This document shows positions 8,133 to 16,108 of a stretch of DNA of 64,000 nt, one piece after another. Every line of letters begins with the position of its first letter. Position 1 is the stretch's first letter. The stretch is from contig JBHIYN010000009.1 in the NCBI GenBank assembly GCA_041984235.1, positions 1-64,000 on the forward strand. The letters are read 5' to 3'. Both the position numbers and the translations under genes were made by a program. This stretch comes from JBHIYN01 sp041984235 (GTDB lineage Bacteria > Pseudomonadota > Gammaproteobacteria > Ga0077536). The notes beneath the pieces are model-generated. The model did no database searches. It was not told the origin of the DNA and was given only the letters and a program-made list of their open reading frames with translations.

Positions 8133-9674
8133 TCAGTTGCCGGCGATGCGCCGGTCGTGTCCTGTCCAGTACGGTTCACGCAGCACCTTGCGCAGGATCT
8201 TGCCGACGGGGGACTTCGGCAGCGGATCGGTACTGACGACGACGTGCCCCGGTTTCTTGTAGGAACCGAGGCGCTCCGCGCACAGCGCAATCAATTCCGC
8301 CGCGTCCACGGCCGTCGATCCATCGACGCAAACGTGGGCGCATGGCGTTTCGCCCCAGCGGTCGGAGGGAATGCCGAACACGGCGGCTTCGATGACCGCC
8401 GGATGATCGGTCAGCACGTTCTCGAGTTCGGCCGGATAGATGTTGAAGCCGCCCGAGACGATCATGTCGCCCTTGCGGTCGACCACGTAAAGATAACCGT
8501 TGGCATCGAGCCGGCCGATATCGCCGGTCAGGACCATACCCTCGTGCATGCGTTCGGCGGTACCCTCGGGGTTGTTCCAGAATCCCAGCATCTGGCCGTC
8601 GCAACGTCCGGCGATCTCGCCGTCCTCGCCGAGCGGCATGGCTTCGTGCGTGTCGGGGTCGAGAATTTTCAGTTCGGCGAAGGGCAGCGGCAGGCCGGCC
8701 GCGCGCAGCGGCTCCGAACCGTCGGGGGCCGAAAACCACTGATTTGGTCCCATGGCAGCGAGTGGCAGCGCCTCGGTCTGACCGTAGAGCTGGTGCAGGA
8801 CGTTTCCGAACACCTCGCGCCCGCGCGTCGCCGTATCGGTGGCGATGGGCGCCGCGGCGATTTGCAGGACTTTGAGTTTCGACCAGTCGCGCGAGGCCGC
8901 GCCGGGCACGCGTACCATGGCATTCAGCATGGTCGGGACGGCGAACATATAGGCAATCTGCTCGCGTTCCATGAGGTCCAGCGTCTGTGCGGGTTCGAAG
9001 TGGCCGAGCAGCACGTTGCAGCCGCCGTTGAGGAACACCGGGACGTAAAGGTAACCGGAGCCGTGCGCGATCGGACCGACGTGCAGACACTTGTCGCCCG
9101 GTTCGATGGGCGGAAAGCCGTAGGTCCAGTCGCGCCCGGCGTTGAGCCAGCGCTGGTGGGTATACGCGACGCCTTTGGATGGACCCGTCGTGCCGCCGGT
9201 ATGGCGGATGATATAGTTGTCATCCCCGTCGATGTTCAACATCGGGTCGCCGGGGTCGGAGGCGGCGAGCCAGTTTTCGTACCCCTCGTCGCGAATGATG
9301 ACGTGTTCCAGAGACGGTAGTTCGTCGCGCACCCCCTCGAGTTCCTGCCGCAGATCGCCGCTGACGATGACCGCCCGGCAATCCGTGTGCCCGAGCATAT
9401 GCACGTGCGCCTCCCGGGCGTTGCGCGGATACAGGGGGACGCGGACCAGGTTGGCGATGGCGGCGCCGAGGAAGAAATCGGCGGCTTCGATACAGTTTGC
9501 TTCGAGCACGCCGATGCGATCACCCGGGCGCAGGCCAGCGGCGATCACGGCGTTGGCGAGCCGGCAAGCTCGCTCCCACTGTTCGCCGAACGTGATGCGT
9601 CGCTCACCGTGGATCGTACACACGCGATTACGGTGAAAACCGACGGTACGACGCATGAGATCCGTGACATTCAT
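8133..9674 (-). CDS. AMP-forming acyl-CoA ligase (fatty-acid/branched-acid CoA synthetase family)
   Basis: ANL-superfamily enzyme of 513 residues that adenylates a carboxylic acid and transfers it to coenzyme A. It has the phosphate-binding loop HTGGTTGPSKG at about 158-168, the LYGQTEA motif near 300, GDIGRLDANGYLYVVDRKGD, the SGGFNIYPAELE hinge and a C-terminal KSPVGKILRK with the catalytic lysine. It is the first gene of the operon, with an AAGG ribosome site six bases before ATG 9674. In 2-hydroxyisobutyrate and related pathways a ligase of this kind makes the substrate for the neighbouring mutase, so the expected job here is activation of the branched acid that the mutase rearranges. Confidence 0.92.
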   Translation of the reverse strand: MNVTDLMRRTVGFHRNRVCTIHGERRITFGEQWERACRLANAVIAAGLRPGDRIGVLEANCIEAADFFLGAAIANLVRVPLYPRNAREAHVHMLGHTDCRAVIVSGDLRQELEGVRDELPSLEHVIIRDEGYENWLAASDPGDPMLNIDGDDNYIIRHTGGTTGPSKGVAYTHQRWLNAGRDWTYGFPPIEPGDKCLHVGPIAHGSGYLYVPVFLNGGCNVLLGHFEPAQTLDLMEREQIAYMFAVPTMLNAMVRVPGAASRDWSKLKVLQIAAAPIATDTATRGREVFGNVLHQLYGQTEALPLAAMGPNQWFSAPDGSEPLRAAGLPLPFAELKILDPDTHEAMPLGEDGEIAGRCDGQMLGFWNNPEGTAERMHEGMVLTGDIGRLDANGYLYVVDRKGDMIVSGGFNIYPAELENVLTDHPAVIEAAVFGIPSDRWGETPCAHVCVDGSTAVDAAELIALCAERLGSYKKPGHVVVSTDPLPKSPVGKILRKVLREPYWTGHDRRIAGN

Positions 9675-9777
9675 TCACATACCTTTTCTAAACTCAACCC
9701 CGACGCTCGTCCAAAAATCGCCGGAACCAGATAGGGATCGGAAACCCTCTTGATTGCCATGGCGATCGTCCTCTCCC

Positions 9778-9806
9778 TTGAGATCCTTGCTCCGAAAGAA
9801 TATATT
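9778..9806 (+). promoter_or_regulatory. Divergent sigma70-type promoter for the reductase fragment
   Basis: TTGAGA at 9778-9783 and TATATT at 9801-9806 are spaced 17 bases apart on the plus strand. Its -10 overlaps the -10 of the opposite promoter, because AATATATT reads the same on both strands. It would drive the gene starting at 9897, which is now truncated. Confidence 0.6.
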
Positions 9807-9827
9807 ACCGAACAAGCGATTGGTCAA
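9799..9827 (-). promoter_or_regulatory. Sigma70-type promoter of the ligase-TetR-mutase-Rieske operon
   Basis: On the minus strand, TTGACC at 9827-9822 and TATATT at 9804-9799 are separated by exactly 17 bases, close to the consensus. Transcription would start near 9792 and leave an untranslated leader of about 118 bases before the ligase ATG. The TetR-like operator lies mainly in the spacer, where bound repressor would block RNA polymerase. Confidence 0.7.
9807..9824. promoter_or_regulatory. Candidate TetR operator
   Basis: ACCGAACAAGCGATTGGT is an imperfect inverted repeat (5 of 9 mirrored positions pair, including the outer ACC/GGT) resembling operators of TetR-family regulators. It lies inside the minus-strand promoter spacer and directly after the plus-strand -10, so one bound dimer could repress both directions. 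It is placed by inspection only. Confidence 0.45.
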
Positions 9828-9896
9828 GAATAATCATCACAATGCTGAGCATCGATACGAATCAAACAACACCGATGGCGGGGAATCAGTCGAATC

Positions 9897-10361
9897 ATGT
9901 CTGATAACTACCAGGTACGTCTAACGCCGGACGGAGCGACGTTCGAGGTTGCTCCGGGCGAGACCGTTCTGGACTCGGCGTTGAGAAACGGGATCGCACT
10001 CGAATACGGCTGCCGGCACGGCAACTGCGCTGCGTGCAAGTATCTGCTGACCGAGGGCGATGTCGATTTCGGCAACGCCTCGCCCTACTCTCTGTCCGAA
10101 CAGGAACGCGAAGACGGATGGGCCTTGTTGTGTTGCGCGACTCCGCTCGAAGACCTCGAGATCCAGGACAGGGCGGAAGAGGACTTGCGCCGTTTACCCG
10201 TCATTTCGCCTGAACTCCGCGTTGGCCAGGTGCGCGACTGCGAGAGGCTTACCGAAAGTCTGTGGCGCCTGGCCCTGTCTCTCGATAAACCACTGACGTT
10301 CTATCCGGGCCAGTTCGTCGAATTAGGAGTCCCCGGGCGAAACGACGATTGGCGCTCCTAA
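9897..10361 (+). pseudogene. Truncated monooxygenase-type reductase (ferredoxin domain and start of FAD domain)
   Basis: 154 residues remain of a protein that should have about 340. The 2Fe-2S cysteines are intact (YGCRHGNCAACK ... LLCC), and the sequence parallels the complete reductase at 1992-3014 through YPGQFVELGV. It stops right after NDDWRS, the point where the other copy continues with the FAD-binding RAYSMAN motif. Beyond the break the DNA is unrelated and reaches an IS21-like end, so an insertion or recombination event removed the rest. The ferredoxin domain could still fold and be made from the promoter at 9778-9806. It is a paralogue, not a duplicate: many residues differ. Confidence 0.8.
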
Positions 10362-10420
10362 CAAGGAGACCAAAACCAAGCAAAGAACCAAAACCTGAGC
10401 CATAATCGGCTCATCCGGGT

Positions 10421-10464
10421 GGGTCAATTTTCAGTGCAATTCCCGGATCACTTTTCGGTGCAAA
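10421..10464. repeat. Two 20-bp direct repeats, probable IS21-family terminus
   Basis: GGGTCAATTTTCAGTGCAAT (10421-10440) and GGATCACTTTTCGGTGCAAA (10445-10464) match at 16 of 20 positions. Short repeated motifs of this kind mark the ends of IS21-family insertion sequences. No IstA or IstB gene is present, so this is a remnant, placed just where the reductase gene is cut. Confidence 0.5.
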
Positions 10465-10494
10465 TCAACAGTCCTACACGCCTATATCCCATAG

Positions 10495-11478
10495 TCATCC
10501 CAATTTCCGCGCCAAATCCGCAGCCTTCAAATGCGTGTACCGCCGGAGCATCCGCAGATCCTTGTGTCCGGTGATACTCGCGACCTCCATGATGTTCAGT
10601 CCCTTCTCGAACATTCGCGTCGTCGCCTCGTGACGCAAGTCGTGGAACCGGAGGTCCTTGATGCCGGCCCGTCGGATCGCTCGCATGTAGGAGCGCTTCA
10701 CCGCTTCCCGCGTTATGCCGGCAAACACATCCCCGTGCAGCGCACGAGGCAAGGAGCGTAGCTCGGCTACAGCGCTCGACGACAACGGCACCGTCCGCGC
10801 CTCGCCGTTCTTGGTATCCGGCAGGTGGGCGGTACGCCCGGCGAGGTCGATGTGCTCCCATCGCAGTCGCAGCAGCTCGCTCTGCCGCATGGCCGTTTCC
10901 AGCGCGAGCTGGACCAGCGGCAGCAACCATGGGTTGCGCGCCTTGCGGCAGGCCTCGAACAGGCGGGCCTCCTCGCCGGCCAGCAAGCGACGTTCGCGGG
11001 GCCGGCCGGCGGGCGGCAGCCGGATGTCGCGCACGGGGTTATGGATGTATATGCCCCATTCCTTGCGCGCCACCTCGAACACGTGTCCGAGCAGCACCAG
11101 GTCGCGCTTCACGGTGGCAGACGATACCTTACGCAGCCGCTCGTCCCGCCAGCGCGCGATGTCCATGCCCCGTATCCCGGCGACGAAGCGGCGGGCGAGG
11201 GGATGGCGCATCATCGCGCGCAGGCGGTTCGTTTCCGGCTCGACACCCTTCTTGAGCGGGGTCACTTCGTCGAGGTAGCGCTCGAGGAGTTCGTGCAGGG
11301 TGGTCGACTCGGCCTCGGCGCGTGACACAAAGACGCGGGTGTCCATCTCGACCTCGATCCCGCGCGCCCATTTCTCCGCCTCGGCGCGCGTCTCGAAGGT
11401 CTTGGATTGCGGCGGGTGGCCCTTCTTCCGGACCTGAGCCTGCCACTGGTAAGGGCCGCGTTTTCTGAAGGAGGCCAT
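10495..11478 (-). CDS. Tyrosine recombinase / site-specific integrase
   Basis: Phage-type integrase of 327 residues that integrates or excises the island. The N-terminal arm-binding and core-binding parts (KTFETRAEAEKWA ... ERYLDEV) are followed by the catalytic domain with Arg in ETAMRQSE, Lys in PDTKNGE, HDLRHEA, GHKDLRMLRRYTH and the nucleophilic Tyr. All catalytic residues are present, so it may be active. It starts about 100 bases from the 3' end of tRNA-Val, the classical position for an integrase whose attachment site is that tRNA end. It marks the right end of the accessory region; no excisionase is seen. Confidence 0.93.
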   Translation of the reverse strand: MASFRKRGPYQWQAQVRKKGHPPQSKTFETRAEAEKWARGIEVEMDTRVFVSRAEAESTTLHELLERYLDEVTPLKKGVEPETNRLRAMMRHPLARRFVAGIRGMDIARWRDERLRKVSSATVKRDLVLLGHVFEVARKEWGIYIHNPVRDIRLPPAGRPRERRLLAGEEARLFEACRKARNPWLLPLVQLALETAMRQSELLRLRWEHIDLAGRTAHLPDTKNGEARTVPLSSSAVAELRSLPRALHGDVFAGITREAVKRSYMRAIRRAGIKDLRFHDLRHEATTRMFEKGLNIMEVASITGHKDLRMLRRYTHLKAADLARKLG

Positions 11479-11581
11479 GCCACGCTCCGTTCGTTCGCGA
11501 ACGAGTGTGGCAACGCTGTGACAAATAATCGGTGGATAACCGGATCGACTGGTGTCGTGGTTTCTAACCGATTGATCTAAT

Positions 11582-11656
11582 TGGTGGGCGATACTGGGAT
11601 CGAACCAGTGACCCCTGCCGTGTGAAGGCAGTGCTCTCCCGCTGAGCTAATCGCCC
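11582..11656 (-). tRNA. tRNA-Val (anticodon CAC)
   Basis: 75 bases including an encoded CCA. The acceptor stem GGGCGAT pairs with ATCGCCC, the anticodon stem CTGCC/GGCAG frames the loop TTCACAC, and the T-arm carries TTCGATC. The cloverleaf is complete. Its 3' end faces the integrase gene, so it is the likely integration target and is kept intact by the island. Confidence 0.95.
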
Positions 11657-11991
11657 CGATGCGAAGCCCGGGAATTCTAGGCAGGGGCGTGGCGGCGGTC
11701 AAATGTGCGGGGCGGCGGCTCGTTCGGGCCGGGGGCGTTCTGGCGCGCTACCGGGACGGGCGCCACCCATGCACTACGCCGGTGCAAATGCGCCACCGCG
11801 GCCCGGCTCCCCGACCACGCCGGTGCCCGGGGGCGGCGACGGTTCGGACCCGTGTCCGGTCCCGACCCGAGGCTCGATCAGGATTGTGACGTCCTACCGC
11901 AATTCGTCATGAAAGTTTCATCTTCCCGCCGCATGATCGTCACCCTGTCGTAACCTGCGTGCTGCCGGGCGCGAGCCGGGTGGAGTCGAAC
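11657..11991. other. Intergenic region between tRNA-Val and CHRD protein
   Basis: About 335 GC-rich bases. Short open frames on both strands have low-complexity translations and no start signals worth annotating. The tRNA promoter should lie in the first 50 bases. I see no terminator or repeat. Confidence 0.4.
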
Positions 11992-12543
11992 ATGAAGCTG
12001 CCTTCCAGGATCCTGCTGCTGGCCCTGCTGGTACTGAGCGGTGCGCCGCCGGTCAACGCCGCCGTGTACCGGTACACGGCGACCCTCTCGCAGAGCCAGG
12101 AGGTGGGGGCGCCCGCGCTGCCGGTGCCGTTTGCCTTTGGTGACGGGTCGCTGCTGTACAACGACGTGACCGGCGCCATCGAGTGGTTCTTCGGTTTCAG
12201 CGGGCTGAGCGCGGCACCGGTCGCGGCGCACCTGCACGAGGCGCCTGCCGGGGTCAGCGGGCCGGTCATCTTCGATCTCGGCGCGCCGCTTGCGGCGTTA
12301 CCGCTGGGAGGCGGCGTCGCCGGCTTCTACGCCGGCAGCGATGTATTGCCCGCTCCCGGGCTCGCGGCCTTCGAGGCGGCGCTCTTCGGCGAGTTGCTCT
12401 ACGTCAACCTGCACACCCCGGCCAACCCCGGCGGTGAGATCCGCGGCCAGCTCAGGTTCTTCGAGGTGGTGGTGCCACTACCGCCGGCGGTTTTGCTGCT
12501 CGGCGGCGGACTCGGCCTGCTCGCGATGCTGCGCCGCCGCTGA
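11992..12543 (+). CDS. CHRD-domain secreted protein with VPLPA-CTERM sorting signal
   Basis: A 183-residue exported protein. Residues 1-23 form a signal peptide (RILLLALLVLSGAPPVNA), and residues 24-150 match the CHRD domain (HLHEAPAGVSGPVIFDL ... NPGGEIRGQL), a beta-rich module first described in chordin whose bacterial role is unknown. The C-terminus VPLPPAVLLLGGGLGLL plus an arginine cluster is a VPLPA-type PEP-CTERM tail, recognised in other bacteria by an exosortase that attaches or releases the protein at the envelope. No exosortase is in this window. I used ATG 11992 and not an upstream start because the signal peptide begins there. Confidence 0.85.
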   Translation: MKLPSRILLLALLVLSGAPPVNAAVYRYTATLSQSQEVGAPALPVPFAFGDGSLLYNDVTGAIEWFFGFSGLSAAPVAAHLHEAPAGVSGPVIFDLGAPLAALPLGGGVAGFYAGSDVLPAPGLAAFEAALFGELLYVNLHTPANPGGEIRGQLRFFEVVVPLPPAVLLLGGGLGLLAMLRRR

Positions 12544-12591
12544 GGCGATAGCGGCCGCGCCGGCTCGGCGGCGGCGATGGCGGGTGGCGTC

Positions 12592-12597
12592 TATAAT
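12592..12597 (+). promoter_or_regulatory. -10 element upstream of gltX
   Basis: A consensus TATAAT lies 32 bases before the gltX ATG in a very GC-rich stretch. No good -35 is visible at the right distance, so the promoter may depend on an activator or an up-element. Confidence 0.5.
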
Positions 12598-12629
12598 CGC
12601 CGTCCCGTCGACCCCAATCCCGAGACGTC

Positions 12630-14042
12630 ATGGCCCTGGTCACCCGCTTTCCGCCCAGCCCCACCGGCTACCTGCACATCGGCAGCGCGCGCACCGCGCT
12701 CTACAACTGGCTCTACGCGCGCCGCCACGGCGGCCGCTTCGTGCTGCGCATCGAGGATACCGATCGCGCGCGCTCGACCGAGGAGGCGGTGCAGGTCATT
12801 CTCGACGGCATGGCCTGGCTGGGACTCGACTACGACGAGGGGCCGCATTTCCAGACGCAGCGCTTCGATCGCTACAAGGCGGTCGTCGCCGAGCTGGTCG
12901 CCGCCGGCAAGGCCTATCCCTGCTACTGCAGCCGGGAGCGGCTGAGCGAGCTGCGCGAGGCGCAGATGGTGGCGAAGCAGAAGCCGCGTTACGACGGCCA
13001 CTGCCGCGACAACCCGGGTGCCGACAACGGCAATCCGCCGGTGATTCGCTTCCGCACCCCGCCCGAGGGCGCCATCGTGATCAAGGACCGCGTGCGCGGC
13101 AGCGTGCGCTTCGACAACACCGAGCTCGACGATTTGATCATCGCCCGATCCGACGGCACCCCGACCTACCACCTGACCGTGGTCGTGGACGACATCGACA
13201 TGGGCGTGACCCACGTCATCCGCGGTGACGACCATCTCAACAACACCCCGCGCCAGGTGCACATCCTCGAAGCGCTGGGCGCCGAGCGCCCGGTCTACGC
13301 GCACATGCCGATGATCAACGGCCAGGACGGCAAGAAGCTCTCCAAGCGCCACGGTGCGGTCAGCGTGCTGCAGTACCGCGACGAGGGCATTCTGCCGCAG
13401 GCGCTGCTGAACTACCTCGCGCGGCTCGGCTGGTCGCACGGCGACCAGGAGATCTTCACGCTGGAGGAGCTCATCGCGGCCTTCGACATCGACGCCATCA
13501 ACAAGTCCGCCGCCGCCTTCGACCCGGACAAGCTCCTGTGGGTCAACCAGCAATGGCTGCAGAACCTGCCACTGGACGAGCTGGTCACCCACGCCGAACC
13601 GTATTTCGCCGCCGCCGGCATCGACACCGGCGCGCGCGAGCAGCTCGCGGCCGTGGTCGACGCCCAGCGCACGCGGGCCAAGACCCTGGTCGAGATGGCC
13701 GACAAGAGTCGCGCCTTCTTCGGCCCGCTCGCCGCGCTCGACGAGGATGCCGCCCACAAGCACCTGCGCGGCGGCGCCGCCGCGCCGCTGCGGGCGCTGC
13801 GCGAGCGCCTCGCGACCCAGGAGGACTGGAGCCTGGAAGCCCTGCAGGCGACGGTGGAGGCGGTCGCCACCGAGCTCGAGCTCAAGCTCGGCAAGGTCGC
13901 CCAGCCGCTGCGCGTGGCCGTAACCGGCGCCAGCGCCTCGCCTTCGATCGACGTGACCCTGCAGCTGGTCGGCCAGGCGCAATGCCTGGAGCGCCTCGAT
14001 CGGGCCCTCGAGTACATCGCCCGCCGCCTCGACGCCGCTTGA
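12630..14042 (+). CDS. gltX: Glutamyl-tRNA synthetase
   Basis: Class I aminoacyl-tRNA synthetase of 470 residues charging tRNA-Glu. The HIGH-type motif is PSPTGYLHIGSART near the N-terminus and the KMSKS motif is KLSKRHG. The CYCSRERL segment and the alpha-helical anticodon-binding C-terminal part (ATELELKLGKVAQPLRVAVTG) are complete. The region before it carries a TATAAT box. Downstream, tRNA-Ala and tRNA-Glu follow on the same strand, so enzyme and substrate tRNA are neighbours, an arrangement common in gammaproteobacteria. Confidence 0.97.
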   Translation: MALVTRFPPSPTGYLHIGSARTALYNWLYARRHGGRFVLRIEDTDRARSTEEAVQVILDGMAWLGLDYDEGPHFQTQRFDRYKAVVAELVAAGKAYPCYCSRERLSELREAQMVAKQKPRYDGHCRDNPGADNGNPPVIRFRTPPEGAIVIKDRVRGSVRFDNTELDDLIIARSDGTPTYHLTVVVDDIDMGVTHVIRGDDHLNNTPRQVHILEALGAERPVYAHMPMINGQDGKKLSKRHGAVSVLQYRDEGILPQALLNYLARLGWSHGDQEIFTLEELIAAFDIDAINKSAAAFDPDKLLWVNQQWLQNLPLDELVTHAEPYFAAAGIDTGAREQLAAVVDAQRTRAKTLVEMADKSRAFFGPLAALDEDAAHKHLRGGAAAPLRALRERLATQEDWSLEALQATVEAVATELELKLGKVAQPLRVAVTGASASPSIDVTLQLVGQAQCLERLDRALEYIARRLDAA

Positions 14043-14170
14043 CAGCCGCGCCAGCGCTCAAGTATCGTTCGCGCCCTTGAGCGGGCGACAACGTCCTGAA
14101 TTCGCGGCAAATTAGCCGCTTGGGCAAGCCCCGCTCAACGCCCGCGGTGCGAGCGCCGCGAGCAAGCCAT

Positions 14171-14246
<76 letters not shown>

Positions 14247-14251
14247 AACCC

Positions 14252-14327
14252 GTCCCCTTCGTCTAGAGGCCTAGGACACTGCCCTTTCACGGCGGCAACA
14301 GGGGTTCGAATCCCCTAGGGGACGCCA
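14252..14327 (+). tRNA. tRNA-Glu (anticodon TTC)
   Basis: 76 bases with encoded CCA. The acceptor stem GTCCCCT pairs with AGGGGAC, the anticodon loop is CTTTCAC, and the T-arm is GGGGTTCGAATCCCC. It lies directly behind tRNA-Ala and downstream of the cognate synthetase gene gltX. Confidence 0.95.
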
Positions 14328-14427
14328 ACTACAGCTGCGCTCCGTTTCCCGCCGTTCGCCAATAACCGGTAGTGCCAAGAAACCGGGCCGTCCAGAGACG
14401 GCGAGGCCGTGACGCTCCGCCCCGCGG

Positions 14428-15795
14428 TCAGCTCGCGAAGCGCAGCACAGACACCACGAAATAGAAGCCGGCCGCACTCGCCAGCGCCGCGCTCGAGGCG
14501 AGTCCGGGTGCGAGCGGCGCTGGCAGATGGGCGCGGTTGACGACCAGGATCAGCACGGCGATGAACGGCGTGTGCGCGGCGGCCACGATACCGGACAGCG
14601 ACATGATCTCGACCGGATCGCGTACCGCGAGGTAGGTCACGGCCGGCAGCACGCCTGTCACGCCCAGCGCGAACCAGCGCCTCAGGTTGCGCCGGGTCAG
14701 CCAGCGCACGCCGCGAGCGTGGTCGCCCAGCAGCAGCAGCGTGATGTCGGCGAAGCTGCGCGACCAGCCGTCCTGGTTGGCCACCACGCTGCCGCCGAGG
14801 GCGAACAGTGTGAGCACGATGAGCGCCCAGAATCCCGCCGCCCCCCATACGCCGCCGAGCAGCTGTGCGAGATCGCGAGCGACGTCCATGCCGGACGGCA
14901 CCAGTCCGCGCGGCGCGAGCAGCTCCGCGCCGAGCACGTTGAAGGCGAGGATGACGCAGGCACCGCTCACCACCGCCAGCCCTGCCGATGACGACACCAG
15001 CCGCAACCAGCCGGTGAGACGACCGACCCGATCGCTCGGTGGTGCCTCGGGCCGCCGGCGCCCGCGATCCGCGTGCTCGTCGGACAGCTCGCCGGCGCCG
15101 CCGTAACCATGCGTCGCGGTCCAGTAAGCGAACCACACGATGCCCATCGAGCCGGCCAGGATGGTGCCGATCCAGGGCAGCACGAAGGCGAGTTCGAAGT
15201 CGTCCGGCAGGCTTGGCACCAGCCCGGCGACCACCACGCCGGGCGCCGGCGCGACCTGCCACGCCGCCGTGCCACTCAGCACGACGAGCAGCAGCGCCAT
15301 GACCCGGCTCAGGCGCTCGACCGCATCATACTCGCCGTAGGTGACGAGCAGCGCGGCGGCCGCGAGGAAGCCAAGCGTGTGCACCGTGTGCGGTCCGCCC
15401 AGGGCGACCTGCGCGGCGCTGCCGACCAGCGCCGAGAGCCCGGCGACGCCGACCACCGCGGCGACGAGTTGCGGCACGAAGATCAACCACAGCGCCCAGC
15501 CGCGTGGCCCGGGCAGGCGCGCGAATCCGTCGAGCAGGGTGCGACCGGTGACCGTGCTGTAGCGCGCCGCCTCCCGGATCATCACCCACATGAAGGCGCA
15601 GGTAAGGAGTGCCAGCCACAGCAGTGTGTACTCGTAGCGCGCCGCTACGCGCGGCGTGAACAACACTGAGCCCGAGCCGACGGCGGAGACCATCCACAAC
15701 AGCGCCGGGCCGTACCAGCGTGCCCGGCCCAGCCCGTGCGGCACGGCGCGCGGAGCGGCGCGCATCGCGCCGGCTTCATCCTGTTCCCGGCTCAT
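14428..15795 (-). CDS. Nramp (SLC11)-like integral membrane transporter
   Basis: A 455-residue polytopic membrane protein with about eleven hydrophobic segments. The first, ALLWMVSAVGSGSVLFTPR, resembles the start of Nramp-family metal transporters, as do GIVAAAHTPFIAVLILVVN near the end and the general layout. The hallmark metal ligands of true Nramp proteins, DPGN in helix 1 and MPH in helix 6, are not present (SAVGSGSV and IGTILAGSMG instead). It is therefore probably a distant member with another substrate. A charged loop of about 40 residues (DEHADRGRRRPEAPP) lies in the middle. It is a single gene, convergent with tRNA-Glu, with no operon partner. Confidence 0.65.
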   Translation of the reverse strand: MSREQDEAGAMRAAPRAVPHGLGRARWYGPALLWMVSAVGSGSVLFTPRVAARYEYTLLWLALLTCAFMWVMIREAARYSTVTGRTLLDGFARLPGPRGWALWLIFVPQLVAAVVGVAGLSALVGSAAQVALGGPHTVHTLGFLAAAALLVTYGEYDAVERLSRVMALLLVVLSGTAAWQVAPAPGVVVAGLVPSLPDDFELAFVLPWIGTILAGSMGIVWFAYWTATHGYGGAGELSDEHADRGRRRPEAPPSDRVGRLTGWLRLVSSSAGLAVVSGACVILAFNVLGAELLAPRGLVPSGMDVARDLAQLLGGVWGAAGFWALIVLTLFALGGSVVANQDGWSRSFADITLLLLGDHARGVRWLTRRNLRRWFALGVTGVLPAVTYLAVRDPVEIMSLSGIVAAAHTPFIAVLILVVNRAHLPAPLAPGLASSAALASAAGFYFVVSVLRFAS

Positions 15796-16108
15796 CGCTG
15801 GGCCGATAGCGCGGATGGGTCGTCCTTGCGCTCGCCTGCGGTCGTACGCTCGCGCTGCCGGACGCCGCGCTGCCCGCTCACGGCCCCGGCAGGCACCCGG
15901 CCGCCCGCCGTTCCCGAGGGCCGCCCGCCGAAGCTGTCTTCATCACGATGGATGGCGAGCACCGGCACGCCCTCACGCCCGATCGCAGGGTCGGCAACGC
16001 GACGCTCCGCCAGCGAGATGTCCGGCGCGACCCGCGTCTCGATTACGCAGTAGTCGCTGCGAACCGCGCGACCCTGCGAACGTTCCCCGCGGCCGGAGCG
16101 CGGGCCGA
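15796..16108. other. Intergenic region upstream of the Nramp-like gene
   Basis: 313 bases between the starts and ends of two minus-strand genes. Open frames here give arginine-rich shadow translations. The promoter of the transporter should be here, but I cannot identify a convincing one. Confidence 0.35.

Noticed and set aside
11582..11656. Second copy of the tRNA-Val end as left attachment site inside the window
   Set aside because: I found no repeat of the tRNA 3' end in 1-11500.
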